The notes: generated by a model not told the origin, from the letters alone. A DNA stretch of 33,481 bases from Rugosibacter sp. (GCA_030645365.1 JAUSMB010000061.1:1-33481); one strand, 5' to 3'; positions 1 to 7,041 are shown, counted from the stretch's first letter. Made by a program: numbers and translations.

Positions 1-9
1 GCTATGAGG

Positions 10-37
10 AGCCCCACTTGCAAAAGTGGGGCTTTTT
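10..37 (+). terminator. Rho-independent terminator
   Basis: A perfect 10-bp stem (AGCCCCACTT paired with AAGTGGGGCT) closes a GCAA tetraloop and is followed directly by a run of five T. This is a textbook intrinsic terminator for plus-strand transcription. The gene it ends lies to the left of the window. Because the stem is symmetric and a few A residues lie further upstream, some minus-strand function is possible but less likely. Confidence 0.9.
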
Positions 38-144
38 ATATCGTGGCGCTGTCTGTGACTAATGTGTCTACTCAACTTATTGACACTCAACCGACGACGA
101 AACACAGTAAGCGGCCAACCTCTCCACTCCAACAGCAGCGGGAT

Positions 145-231
145 TTACGGTAGTGCCGCCCTCAGCGGTAACAACTCATCAATCCGGCTGTTGAAGCTGT
201 AGATCTGCCACTGCGTATCGACCTTCTTCTG
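145..231 (-). pseudogene. Transposase C-terminal remnant (DDE type, IS1182/IS5-like)
   Basis: Read on the minus strand this piece encodes KKVDTQWQIYSFNSRIDELL and a few more residues before a TAA stop at 145-147. The pattern K-V-x-T-Q-W-x-x-Y...I-E/D-x-L is what I associate with the extreme C-terminus of IS1182/IS5-like transposases. A second, better preserved copy of the same tail lies at 2116-2214. Nothing upstream in this frame looks like the rest of a transposase; an open frame continues to 327 but is antisense to an HTH fragment. I infer a decayed insertion-sequence end. The exact family is uncertain. Confidence 0.45.
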
Positions 232-414
232 TCCGCGCGGCGGGTACGCAAACGCTTGGGCTTGAGCCAAGCGGAGTTTTCCGAGCGCATTGATGTCTCG
301 CTCGATACTATCCGCAACTGGGAACAAGGAAAGCGCAGCCCGACAGGCGCCGCCAAGGCCTTGCTCAAAATTCTTGATCGAGCGCCTGAGGCAGCGCTTT
401 TAGCATTGCAATGA
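229..414 (+). pseudogene. 3' fragment of an XRE/HTH antitoxin-like regulator
   Basis: The plus-strand frame ending in TGA at 412-414 reads VRKRLGLSQAEFSERIDVS followed by LDTIRNWEQGKRSPTG and a leucine-rich tail. This is the DNA-binding helix-turn-helix and C-terminus of HigA/NadS-type antitoxins: a GLSQAEF first helix, a recognition helix ending in RNWEQG, and a PTG turn. The N-terminal part normally present before the HTH (about 40 residues) is missing. The frame runs upstream into antisense transposase sequence with no plausible start, and no toxin gene is adjacent. I read it as a truncated, probably non-functional antitoxin left by a rearrangement at about position 230. Confidence 0.6.
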
Positions 415-591
415 CTTTCTGCGCTTTTGCCTATAGAAAAACAAAGAGACGCTCCCTTTGTTTGCAATCGCTGCTGGTCGGCTTTCCGCAAAGCCAAACG
501 CAGCGAGGCGACGCGTGTCACCCACGGTAAATATCACCCGCAACCGAAGCGCGCACGCGAAACTTACTTTCTGCTGTGAATCAAAAGGTTC

Positions 592-691
592 GCGCCGTCT
601 CACCATCCGCTACGGCGAGGAAGGCGTTTTTTGCCTGACCGCCTTGTAGCGTCGTTGCTTCATTAGCGCCGTCTCACCAGCGCCGACTTTT
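592..691 (-). repeat. Hairpin repeat plus dispersed REP-like copy (left copy)
   Basis: Bases 592-651 are identical to 1967-2026. The shared piece contains a long imperfect palindrome (609-650): arms GCTAC and GTAGC, nested GGCG/CGCC and GGC/GCC pairs, and a T6 centre. It is followed at 666-691 by a full minus-strand copy of the dispersed repeat (GCGCCG at one end, CGCCGACTTTT at the other). The right copy at 1967-2053 has the same order but lacks about 14 bases of this second part. Confidence 0.85.
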
Positions 692-725
692 CGAGAAACG
701 CAATCCGGCCTTTGCTGCCCGATCC

Positions 726-760
726 GTCAGACAACGCTACATCAGATAATTGTGTCTGAC
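726..760. repeat. 8-bp perfect inverted repeat beside the broken intI end
   Basis: GTCAGACA (726-733) and TGTCTGAC (753-760) are exact inverse complements separated by 19 bases. The right arm lies five bases before the stop of the truncated integrase frame. A GTCAGAC motif followed by CCCC on the complementary strand is common around Y1-transposase-linked repeats in proteobacteria, but that link is from memory and weak. Confidence 0.5.
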
Positions 761-764
761 CCCA

Positions 765-944
765 TTATTTCACCTCCGCCGCCGCCCCCAGATCATGCGG
801 ATGGCGCTTGTCAAAATACAGCACAAAGCGTCTAATCCAATCCGCATAAGCCTGCTCGGTGCGGATGCTGTAATGTTTGAGACAGATATTTCCCCGCACT
901 TGATCGAGTAACTTAGGCGTTGCCGGTGTCGCTGTAATACCCAT
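765..944 (-). pseudogene. intI: Truncated integron integrase, N-terminal domain only
   Basis: The minus-strand frame from the ATG at 942-944 encodes 59 residues, including PKLLDQVRGNI, KHYSIRTEQAYADWIRRFV and DKRHP. This matches the N-terminal SAM-like DNA-binding domain of tyrosine recombinases of the IntI type (family pattern LLDQVR...HYSxRTExAYxxWxRxFI...RHP). A full IntI is about 320 residues. Here the frame stops at 765, so the catalytic R...H-x-x-R...Y residues and the IntI-specific additional domain are gone. An in-frame upstream start at 1034 exists but adds a non-family leader. The gene faces away from the cassette at 1067, the normal arrangement of an integron. The protein cannot be catalytically active. 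Confidence 0.75.
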
Positions 945-1023
945 GGATTGCATGGATAGCCTGAAACAAATCAAGCCAATGAAAGTATGATGATTTTTGT
1001 TTACAAAAAACAAGCCAATAATC

Positions 1024-1049
1024 ATTTGACGCAATATCTTGCGTCAAAT
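1024..1049. promoter_or_regulatory. Perfect 11-bp inverted repeat in candidate attI/promoter zone
   Basis: ATTTGACGCAA (1024-1034) and TTGCGTCAAAT (1039-1049) are perfect inverse complements with a 4-base spacer. They sit between the intI start (944) and the first core site (1066), where attI and the cassette promoter lie in integrons. There is no U-tract, so it is not a standard terminator. It could be a regulator site or a structured integrase-binding site. A TTGACG within each arm resembles a -35 box, but no good -10 follows at proper spacing. Confidence 0.6.
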
Positions 1050-1065
1050 GGGATGGCTACTTTAC

Positions 1066-1072
1066 GTTAGAC
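1066..1072 (+). other. Integron core recombination site GTTAGAC
   Basis: GTTAGAC matches the GTTRRRY core consensus at which IntI cuts between G and TT. It lies five bases before the ATG of the cassette gene, typical for the left boundary of a cassette. Its complement GTCTAAC matches the candidate R'' box at 1786-1792 in six of seven bases, as expected if both belong to the same excised cassette circle. Confidence 0.65.
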
Positions 1073-1077
1073 GCACC

Positions 1078-1779
1078 ATGTCTGACAGCAACGTGCGTAC
1101 TGCTGAGGAAGCGCGCGAGAAGCACAGAATCGCAATGGGGCCTGAACTCGGCGATTTATATTCCGCTCTTTGGCAGCAACTAGTGTCACTGCATAAAAAG
1201 TGGGGAGAGTACGTTGCGCTTTTTGGAACAAAACCAGAAAGAATTGAACTGCTGAATCAAGCTGGACCATCCTTCTTTCGGACGGTCCAAGATTGCCTAT
1301 GGAGAGATGTATTAATTCATCTCGCTCGAATTACTGACCCCCCGCGATCCGCGGGCAAAGACAACTTAACTCTTAAACGCTTGCCCCCGCTAATTTCGGC
1401 TCCGAAAAAGCGTAGCGAGTTGGAAGCCCTAATTCTGCGTTCTGTCGAAAGTACTGCATTTGCCCGCGATTGGAGAAACCGACAGATTGCACACCACGAC
1501 TTGTTACTGTCTCTTGACCTCCCAACAGAGCCTCTCGCAGCAGCATCCCGAAACCATGTTGATAGCGCGTTGGCAGCAGTTGGGGAAGTGCTGAATTTCC
1601 TGTCCCTTCACTACCTCGAATCCACCACGATGTTTGAGTTTGCAGCGAAGCCGACAGCAGGAGGCGCAACGTCTATGCTCTACTATCTTCGGGCTGGTAT
1701 CGAAGGTGAGTGTGCGCGTCGCGAGCGCGTAATGAGCGGAACTCACGACGCAAAAGACTTAGAACGGCGAAGCCTATGA
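1078..1779 (+). CDS. HEPN-domain protein, AbiU2-like (integron gene cassette)
   Basis: This encodes a 233-residue protein starting at the ATG just after the GTTAGAC core site. An in-frame TTG at 1039 is rejected because it lies inside the inverted repeat and left of the cassette boundary. The middle holds LARITDPPRSAGKDNLTL and, about 40 residues later, WRNRQIAHHD. This order is typical of the AbiU2-like HEPN family. R-N-R-Q-I-A-H fits the Rx4-6H motif used by HEPN ribonucleases. There are no signal peptide or membrane segments. HEPN proteins commonly act in phage abortive infection or as toxins; that role here is inference. No Shine-Dalgarno sequence is visible, which is common for cassette genes that depend on an integron promoter. 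No partner antitoxin is encoded beside it. Confidence 0.65.
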   Translation: MSDSNVRTAEEAREKHRIAMGPELGDLYSALWQQLVSLHKKWGEYVALFGTKPERIELLNQAGPSFFRTVQDCLWRDVLIHLARITDPPRSAGKDNLTLKRLPPLISAPKKRSELEALILRSVESTAFARDWRNRQIAHHDLLLSLDLPTEPLAAASRNHVDSALAAVGEVLNFLSLHYLESTTMFEFAAKPTAGGATSMLYYLRAGIEGECARRERVMSGTHDAKDLERRSL

Positions 1780-1785
1780 AATGAG

Positions 1786-1873
1786 CTCTAACCCCGCGGT
1801 CGACGCTGTTTTCTTCGCTCTCTGGGTGCTACGCAATAAAGCCGCGCAGCGCCCCTGACCTTGAACGTTGAAG
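1786..1873 (+). other. Candidate attC site of the cassette
   Basis: The stretch starts seven bases after the HEPN stop. R''-like CTCTAAC (1786-1792) is followed after five bases by GGTC (1798-1801), and then by a CGCTG arm near 1803. The distal half has CAGCG, GACC (1857-1860), a six-base spacer and GTTGAAG (1867-1873) as R'. Thus GGTC/GACC and CGCTG/CAGCG can pair and the two outer boxes match imperfectly, giving the folded layout of an attC of about 88 bases. The last base of the R' core departs from GTTRRRY. I consider it probable but not proven; a covariance-model search for attC would decide. Confidence 0.5.
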
Positions 1874-1885
1874 CTGTAGAAAAAC

Positions 1886-1940
1886 CCATTTTTCATCTGA
1901 AAATGGCTGTAAAAATGGCGTAGGATTTTCTGCGCCATTT
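1886..1940. repeat. Two overlapping short palindromes
   Basis: CCATTTT (1886-1892) pairs with AAAATGG (1900-1906), and AAATGGCG (1913-1920) pairs with CGCCATTT (1933-1940); both pairs are exact. They fill the gap between the candidate attC and the right copy of the 60-bp repeat. No gene is visible here. They may be terminal structures of a lost insertion sequence. Confidence 0.5.
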
Positions 1941-1966
1941 GCATTTCATTGGATGAATTTTCCCAA

Positions 1967-2053
1967 GCGCCGTCTCACCATCCGCTACGGCGAGGAAGGC
2001 GTTTTTTGCCTGACCGCCTTGTAGCGCAGTTGCTTCATCAGCGCCGACTTTTC
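1967..2053 (-). repeat. Hairpin repeat (right copy)
   Basis: Bases 1967-2026 are identical to 592-651, including the long palindrome (here 1984-2025). The following part has GTTGCTTCAT in common with the left copy and ends with a half copy of the dispersed repeat (GCGCCGACTTTT, 2041-2052). The copies lie 1,375 bases apart in direct orientation and enclose the integron relic. Confidence 0.85.
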
Positions 2054-2115
2054 ACGAGCTTCGCCCGAAGTGCCTTCCATGAGGGCGTTATCGATGCATT
2101 TCCCCCGTCTCTTCT

Positions 2116-2214
2116 CTACTGAGCATATTCATGCTGCGCCAGCTTCTCGATGTGGTGCGCCAAACAATAGAGGTGCCATTGCGTATTCACCTTCTCCTGC
2201 AACGGGATTCGGCG
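2116..2214 (-). pseudogene. Transposase C-terminal remnant (IS1182/IS5-like)
   Basis: On the minus strand, stop-to-stop, this reads EKVNTQWHLYCLAHHIEKLA followed by a short tail and TAG at 2116-2118. VNTQWHLYCLAHxIEKL is a strong match to the C-terminal end of IS1182/IS5-type transposases. The upstream frame is closed by a stop at about 2215, so only about 30 residues survive. It is a diverged paralogue of the remnant at 145-231. Confidence 0.6.
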
Positions 2215-2275
2215 TCAAGAAACTATTTATACTCATCCGGGTCTTCTATTTCATTCCTACAGAAAGAATTGCTCA

Positions 2276-3277
2276 TTGGATCCTGTGACTCAAGGTGTTT
2301 TGGGTGCGTTTGTTGCCCAAGCACATGGCTCTAAACAAACCTTGGCCAAGGCGGCTGCGATTGGCGCGCTTGCTGGCATGGCGCCGGACCTGGACGTATT
2401 GATCCGTTCTTCCACCGACCCGCTGCTGATGCTCGATTACCATCGGCAATTCACTCATTCGCTGTTTTTTATTCCGTTCGGCGGCTTGCTGTGCAGCTGG
2501 CTGCTTTACCCCTTGCTGGGCAAGCGCTGGCAGTTAAGCTACCGGCAAGTGTTGATCTGGTGTCTGCTCGGGTTTGCCACGCATGGCGTGCTGGACTGGT
2601 GCACGTCTTATGGCACAAAGCTGCTGTGGCCGTTCAGCAATGAACGCTATGCGCTGGATATCATCTCGATCATCGACCCCCTATTCACGCTGCCCTTACT
2701 GGCGTTGACCTTTCTTGCGGCCAGAACCCGCCAACGCGCTTATGTGGCCTTTGCCTGGGCTTGGGGTGCACTTTATCTGACGCTGGGATTTGTACAGCAC
2801 GAGCGCGCCGAGGCAATGGCACTTGATCTGGCGCAATCACGACACCACGCGGTGGCAAGGTTGGAAGTCAAACCCAGTTTCGGCAATCTGGCAGTGTGGA
2901 AATCCATGTATACAAGCGAGGGGAAACTTTACGTCGATGCCGTCAAACCCGGGCTTGTCGCCTCACGTGTTTGGCCGGGGCAAAGCATTGCCCTGCTGGA
3001 GGTTAAGCGCGATTTTCCATGGCTTGATCCCGCATCCCAGCAGGCGCAGGATATTGCGCGGTTTAACGCCGCCTCCATGGGCTTTCTGGCGCCAGACCCA
3101 GCCAATCCGCTGCACGTGGGGGATATGCGCTATTCGCTGTTGCCGCACCACATCGATCCGCTTTGGGGCATCAGGCTATCTGCCAATGCACCGACGGATG
3201 CGCACGTCGATTTTTATACCCACCGAGGCAATGCCCGTGCCGCGCTAAGCACCTTGATTGACATGATGTTTGAATAA
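2276..3277 (+). CDS. Membrane-bound metal-dependent hydrolase (YdjM/DUF457 family)
   Basis: The 333-residue protein starts at TTG (MDPVTQGVLGAF), preceded by a weak AGAAAG at 2261-2266; no ATG start fits the conserved N-terminus. Family hallmarks are DPVTQG at the start, APDLDVL near residue 40 and HRQFTHSL near residue 60. The Asp and His residues are the presumed metal ligands. Several hydrophobic segments follow (about 63-82, 93-113, 130-155, 160-178), placing it in the inner membrane. The C-terminal 150 residues are soluble and lack an obvious motif. E. coli YdjM is shorter (about 200 residues); the long form is usual in betaproteobacteria. The substrate is unknown. It is the first intact housekeeping-type gene right of the mobile-element graveyard. 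Confidence 0.75.
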   Translation: MDPVTQGVLGAFVAQAHGSKQTLAKAAAIGALAGMAPDLDVLIRSSTDPLLMLDYHRQFTHSLFFIPFGGLLCSWLLYPLLGKRWQLSYRQVLIWCLLGFATHGVLDWCTSYGTKLLWPFSNERYALDIISIIDPLFTLPLLALTFLAARTRQRAYVAFAWAWGALYLTLGFVQHERAEAMALDLAQSRHHAVARLEVKPSFGNLAVWKSMYTSEGKLYVDAVKPGLVASRVWPGQSIALLEVKRDFPWLDPASQQAQDIARFNAASMGFLAPDPANPLHVGDMRYSLLPHHIDPLWGIRLSANAPTDAHVDFYTHRGNARAALSTLIDMMFE

Positions 3278-3548
3278 AAAAGAAAAACGAAGAGGCCCTG
3301 AGGGCAAAGTCAGCGTACAGCGCAACTGCATCAGTTAGGTCTTTGCCTTGATCTGTGGTACATTGCGTCCCGCTTCACCCTCTAAACGGCTGCGATTCAG
3401 TCCCCTGCCGTACCTGATGAAAACTGCTTCATGCCCGCTTTATGCTTGGGCTTATGCGTTTCTCCGGTTTCAACCCCATAGAAGTTCCGTCCGGACTGAG
3501 TTGCACTGAATACCACAGCGCGGCCGGTCGGCTTCAGAGGTAATTAAC

Positions 3549-4949
3549 ATGCAGTTCACCGAACTTGGGCTCTCGCCCGAGCTCCTGCGCGCCATTGGCG
3601 AACAGGGCTACACCACACCCACACCCATTCAGGCACAGGCTATTCCCCATGTGCTCGCTGGACGCGACTTGGAAGCGCTGGCGCAAACCGGCACCGGCAA
3701 GACGGCAGCTTTCGTGCTGCCCCTCTTGCAGCGCCTGACGAACCCAACAAACCCGACAGCGAACCCGGCGGCTGACCCCAGCACGCCGTTACAACGCGTC
3801 ACCCACACCGCACCGCGCGTGCTGGTTCTCGTGCCAACACGCGAACTCGCCGCGCAAGTACAGGAAAGCGTGCGCCTGTATGGCAAGCACACCGGCATCC
3901 GCAGCCTGGCCGTTTATGGCGGCGTTGGCGTCAATCCGCAGATTCAAACCTTGCGCCGTGGCGTCGACATTCTTGTCGCCACGCCTGGTCGTTTGCTGGA
4001 TCATGTATCACAACGCACGGTTGATCTCTCCAAGGTGCAAACCCTGGTGCTGGATGAAGCCGACCGCATGTTCGACATGGGCTTCATCAATGACATTCGT
4101 AAGATCATCCAGCGCCTGCCAAAGCAGCGGCAGAACCTGTTGTTCTCCGCCACCTTTGCGGCCGAAGTACGCGAGTTGGCGCATGCGATCCTGGTCAATC
4201 CGGCGATGGTTGAAGTGGCACGCCGCAATGCGCCAGCCGAACTGGTCGCTCAATCGGTGATCCGCGTCGATCAGGCGCAGAAAAAAGATGTGCTGCTGCA
4301 TTTGTTTCAGGCGCACGGCTGGCATCAGGTGCTGGTGTTCTGCCGTACCAAGCACGGTGCCGACGCCTTGTCCAAAAAACTCGACCAATCGGGCATTCGC
4401 TCTGCCGCATTGCACGGCAACAAATCGCAGAATGCGCGCACCCGTGCGCTGGCCGATTTCAAATCCGGCAAGATTGCCGCGCTGGTCGCCACCGACATCG
4501 CTGCCCGCGGCATCGACATCGACAGCCTGCCGCGCGTGGTGAATTTCGAACTGCCGCATGTGCCGGAAGACTACATCCACCGCATCGGCCGCACCGGTCG
4601 CGCCGGCTCGAGCGGCGAGGCGTTATCGCTGGTCAGCATTGATGAGCGCATTCAACTGCGTGACATCGAGCGGCTGCTCAAGCGCGAGCTGGATACCTCG
4701 ATCTTGCCTGGGTTTGAGCCGCAACAAACGCGTCCTTCTCCTGCGCCCTCGACCCGCTCACCGGGACATAAGCCTGCATCATCGAATAACCGTCCGGGTC
4801 GTTCAGCGACAAGTCGAAGTTCACATCGTGGCGCTGGTGGCGGTGCAAACGGGGGTTCAAACGGGGGTGCAAGCGAGCGCAACTACGGGCCACGCACACC
4901 GCGCTCCGGCGGCGGGCGTGATGGCAAACCCGCTCAGCGGCCGCGTTAA
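3549..4949 (+). CDS. rhlE: ATP-dependent RNA helicase, DEAD-box, RhlE type
   Basis: This 466-residue protein has the full DEAD-box motif set: Q motif [11 protein letters not shown] (about 24-33), motif I AQTGTGKT (45-52), [20 protein letters not shown] (169-172), SAT (200-202), then the second RecA domain with ARGIDI and [10 protein letters not shown]. The C-terminal 80 residues are basic and rich in Ser, Gly, Arg and Pro, as in RhlE proteins that act in ribosome assembly and RNA decay. AGAGGT at 3536-3541 provides the ribosome site for the ATG. The 271-base upstream gap holds a small GCCC/GGGC hairpin near 3295 and a GGCAAAG/CTTTGCC pair (3303-3347). No promoter is clear. RhlE rather than DbpA or SrmB is judged from the N-terminus and tail. 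Confidence 0.85.
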   Translation: MQFTELGLSPELLRAIGEQGYTTPTPIQAQAIPHVLAGRDLEALAQTGTGKTAAFVLPLLQRLTNPTNPTANPAADPSTPLQRVTHTAPRVLVLVPTRELAAQVQESVRLYGKHTGIRSLAVYGGVGVNPQIQTLRRGVDILVATPGRLLDHVSQRTVDLSKVQTLVLDEADRMFDMGFINDIRKIIQRLPKQRQNLLFSATFAAEVRELAHAILVNPAMVEVARRNAPAELVAQSVIRVDQAQKKDVLLHLFQAHGWHQVLVFCRTKHGADALSKKLDQSGIRSAALHGNKSQNARTRALADFKSGKIAALVATDIAARGIDIDSLPRVVNFELPHVPEDYIHRIGRTGRAGSSGEALSLVSIDERIQLRDIERLLKRELDTSILPGFEPQQTRPSPAPSTRSPGHKPASSNNRPGRSATSRSSHRGAGGGANGGSNGGASERNYGPRTPRSGGGRDGKPAQRPR

Positions 4950-4959
4950 AAAGCAGTCC

Positions 4960-4997
4960 GCCAGCGCCGCTAAAAAGTCGGCGCTGGCAAGACGGCG
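4960..4997 (+). repeat. Dispersed REP-like repeat forming a 10-bp perfect hairpin after rhlE
   Basis: The repeat copy runs 4973-4997 (AAAAGTCGGCGCTGG then a diverged end GACGGCG). Together with the preceding bases it makes a perfect palindrome: GCCAGCGCCG (4960-4969) and CGGCGCTGGC (4979-4988) with a nine-base loop. It begins 10 bases after the rhlE stop. It may slow 3' exonucleases or act as a weak terminator; there is no U-tract. Confidence 0.75.
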
Positions 4998-5039
4998 ATT
5001 CCCTGAAAATTCCCCTATCACGGTTTAAACCATCCGCTC

Positions 5040-6311
5040 GTGACCATGCCATCCGCTGCTCACGCTGATCATCGCCACCGTGCCGTGATTATCGGCGGCG
5101 GCCCGGCAGGCTTGATGGCTGCCGAAGTTTTGGCACACGCCGGGGTAAAGGTTGATCTGTTTGACGCCATGCCGTCCGTCGGCCGCAAGTTGTTGCTGGC
5201 AGGCAAAGGCGGGTTGAACATTACCCACGCGGAACCCTTCGATACTTTTCTGTCGCGCTATGGCGCACGTGCCACGGTTATGCGCCCACTGCTCGACGCC
5301 TTGCCTCCGCTCGCCTTGCGCGAGTGGGTTCACGCGCTGGGTATCGAGACCTTCGTCGGCTCGTCCGGACGGGTGTTTCCTGCGGATATGAAAGCCGGCC
5401 CGTTGCTGCGTCACTGGCTGCATCGCTTGCGCGCAACCGGTGTGAGGTTTCATGTGCGCCACCGCTGGCTTGGCTGGACGGATAGCGGCGCACTGCGTTT
5501 TTTAGCACCGCACGGTGAAGTCACCTGTGAAGCAGGCGCTGTTGTGCTCGCTTTAGGCGGTGGCAGCTGGGCACGCCTGGGGTCGGATGGCGCATGGATG
5601 CCTTGGCTGGCGCAACGTGGCGTGCCGGTTGCGCCCTTGTTGCCCTCGAACTGCGGCTTTGATGTCGCCGGTGGGTGGAGTGACCACTTGTGCAGCCGCT
5701 TTGCCGGGCAGCCGCTCAAAACCATCGCGCTGCAATTTACCGACGCCACAGGGCAAACGCACCACCACAAAGGCGAGCTGATGCTCTCCAACAGCGGGCT
5801 AGAAGGCAGTCTGATTTATGCTCATTCCGCCCTTTTGCGGGACACGATTGCAGCGCAAGGTGCCGTCACCATCACACTTGATTTGCTGCCCGACAAACCC
5901 TTGACGCGAGTGTCAAGTGAAGTTTCTCATCCGCGTGGTGCACGCTCTCTGGCCAGCCATCTGCAAAGCCGGGTGGGGATCAAAGGGGTCAAGACTGCCT
6001 TGCTGCATGAAGTCTTGCCCGCAGAAACCCTGGCCGATCCGTTGCGCCTCGCGCAGGCCATAAAAGCCTTGCCAATTACCCTGGTTGCATCACGCCCCAT
6101 GGATGAGGCCATCAGCAGCGCGGGCGGCGTGCTGTTCGACGGCATCGACTCGCACCTCATGCTGCGCCACCTGCCCGGCGTGTTTTGCGCCGGAGAAATG
6201 CTCGACTGGGAAGCCCCCACCGGCGGCTATTTATTGACGGCTTGTTTCGCTAGCGGGCGAGTAGCGGGCTTAGGTGCACTGGACTGGCTGAAGGCTGAGC
6301 AAATAGGCTAA
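5040..6311 (+). CDS. FAD-dependent oxidoreductase, HI0933/YhiN family (TIGR03862-type)
   Basis: The protein has 423 residues from GTG at 5040; ATG at 5046 (421 residues) is an equally good start and neither has a clear Shine-Dalgarno. The N-terminus holds a Rossmann FAD-binding motif, VIIGGGPAGLMAAEVLAHAG, and an acidic residue at the end of strand two. It is followed by the family signature GRKLLLAGKGGLNITH. The C-terminus has FCAGEMLDWEAPTGGYLL and ASGRVAG, the second FAD contact. These are the marks of HI0933-like flavoproteins. The physiological substrate is not known for this family. It follows rhlE by 90 bases on the same strand, with a hairpin in between, so co-transcription is possible but not assured. 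Confidence 0.8.
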   Translation: MTMPSAAHADHRHRAVIIGGGPAGLMAAEVLAHAGVKVDLFDAMPSVGRKLLLAGKGGLNITHAEPFDTFLSRYGARATVMRPLLDALPPLALREWVHALGIETFVGSSGRVFPADMKAGPLLRHWLHRLRATGVRFHVRHRWLGWTDSGALRFLAPHGEVTCEAGAVVLALGGGSWARLGSDGAWMPWLAQRGVPVAPLLPSNCGFDVAGGWSDHLCSRFAGQPLKTIALQFTDATGQTHHHKGELMLSNSGLEGSLIYAHSALLRDTIAAQGAVTITLDLLPDKPLTRVSSEVSHPRGARSLASHLQSRVGIKGVKTALLHEVLPAETLADPLRLAQAIKALPITLVASRPMDEAISSAGGVLFDGIDSHLMLRHLPGVFCAGEMLDWEAPTGGYLLTACFASGRVAGLGALDWLKAEQIG

Positions 6312-6414
6312 CCAGGTCACATCCTGAAAAAATTACCTGCCGTAAAAACCATGCCGCCTTTTACCTCTGGAACTTTGACGAACAGGGGCATGCACCCCGC
6401 GCACCGATTCACGC

Positions 6415-7041
6415 TCACTCGATGGAACCACCCGACAGAATATGGCTATGCATCCGCTGACCGGCAAGAGATGCATTGCGCGCCAGAATCGCTTGCAGAA
6501 TTTCCCGGTGTTCCTGCAAGGATTTTTCCAACCGGCCGGCAGGCCGCAATGAGTTTCTGCGCGCCAACATGGCGACTTGTCGCGTATCGTTGATCAACTG
6601 AGCGAGATACTGATTGCCCGCAATCTCTTGCAGAACCACGTGAAACTTCTGGTTCGTGTCAAAAAATCGGTCAATATCCTGCGCTTGGGCAAACGATTCG
6701 AGTTCCTCATGCATCGCAGACAGCCGTGAAAAGTCGGCGCTGGTGGCACGGCGCGTGGCGTCTTCTGCCACGCGACTTTCAAGCAAAGCCATCACCGGGA
6801 AGACCTCGCTGCGTTCCTGCTCGGATAATTCCGTGACATAACACCCCCGGCGCGGCTTCAAGGTGACCAAGCCTTCTGAGGCCAGCACTTTGAGCGCTTC
6901 GCGCATGGGCGTGCGGCTGATGCCATATTCTGCAGCGAGCACTTGCTCATCGATCCAGCTGCCGGGCAACAGTTCATGTGCAAAAATTCTGGCACGTAAA
7001 CGCTCTGCCACCTGGGCGTAAAGTGCCGGGGTGTCGAGCAT
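6415..7041 (-). CDS. GntR-family transcriptional regulator, FCD (FadR) subfamily
   Basis: The protein has 208 residues from the ATG at 7039-7041 ([16 protein letters not shown]). A longer start at 7089 exists but would place the start codon inside the palindrome at 7086-7097, so the shorter form is preferred. The N-terminal winged helix holds [30 protein letters not shown] and [14 protein letters not shown]. The C-terminal FCD domain has the Asp and His of [11 protein letters not shown] and later HREIL and HSHIL, the usual metal and ligand site. It is divergent from mcm-meaB-pccBA, 186 bases apart from the mcm start. I infer that it controls that propionyl-CoA operon, perhaps responding to an acyl-CoA or organic acid. 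A dispersed-repeat copy lies inside the gene (6729-6754). Confidence 0.85.
   Translation of the reverse strand: MLDTPALYAQVAERLRARIFAHELLPGSWIDEQVLAAEYGISRTPMREALKVLASEGLVTLKPRRGCYVTELSEQERSEVFPVMALLESRVAEDATRRATSADFSRLSAMHEELESFAQAQDIDRFFDTNQKFHVVLQEIAGNQYLAQLINDTRQVAMLARRNSLRPAGRLEKSLQEHREILQAILARNASLAGQRMHSHILSGGSIE
6729..6754 (+). repeat. Dispersed repeat copy inside the GntR gene
   Basis: The plus strand matches the 26-base repeat at all but two positions (GGC in place of GAT/ATA in the centre). Antisense to it, the gene reads RRATSADFS in the FCD domain. Family members usually have a similar RATxxDL segment here, so the sequence may be partly constrained by protein function. Confidence 0.6.

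Noticed and set aside
400-606. Possible small minus-strand protein
   Set aside because: No ribosome site or recognisable motif; it overlaps the antitoxin fragment and the repeat.
666-691. DNA uptake sequence of the Neisseria type
   Set aside because: GCCGTCT is shared but the rest of the motif differs, and the unit is longer and palindromic.
1039-1077. Upstream TTG start for the HEPN cassette gene
   Set aside because: It lies inside the inverted repeat and left of the GTTAGAC cassette boundary; the ATG at 1078 fits cassette structure.
592-2053. CRISPR array
   Set aside because: Only two copies, 1.4 kb apart, with no regular spacers or cas genes.
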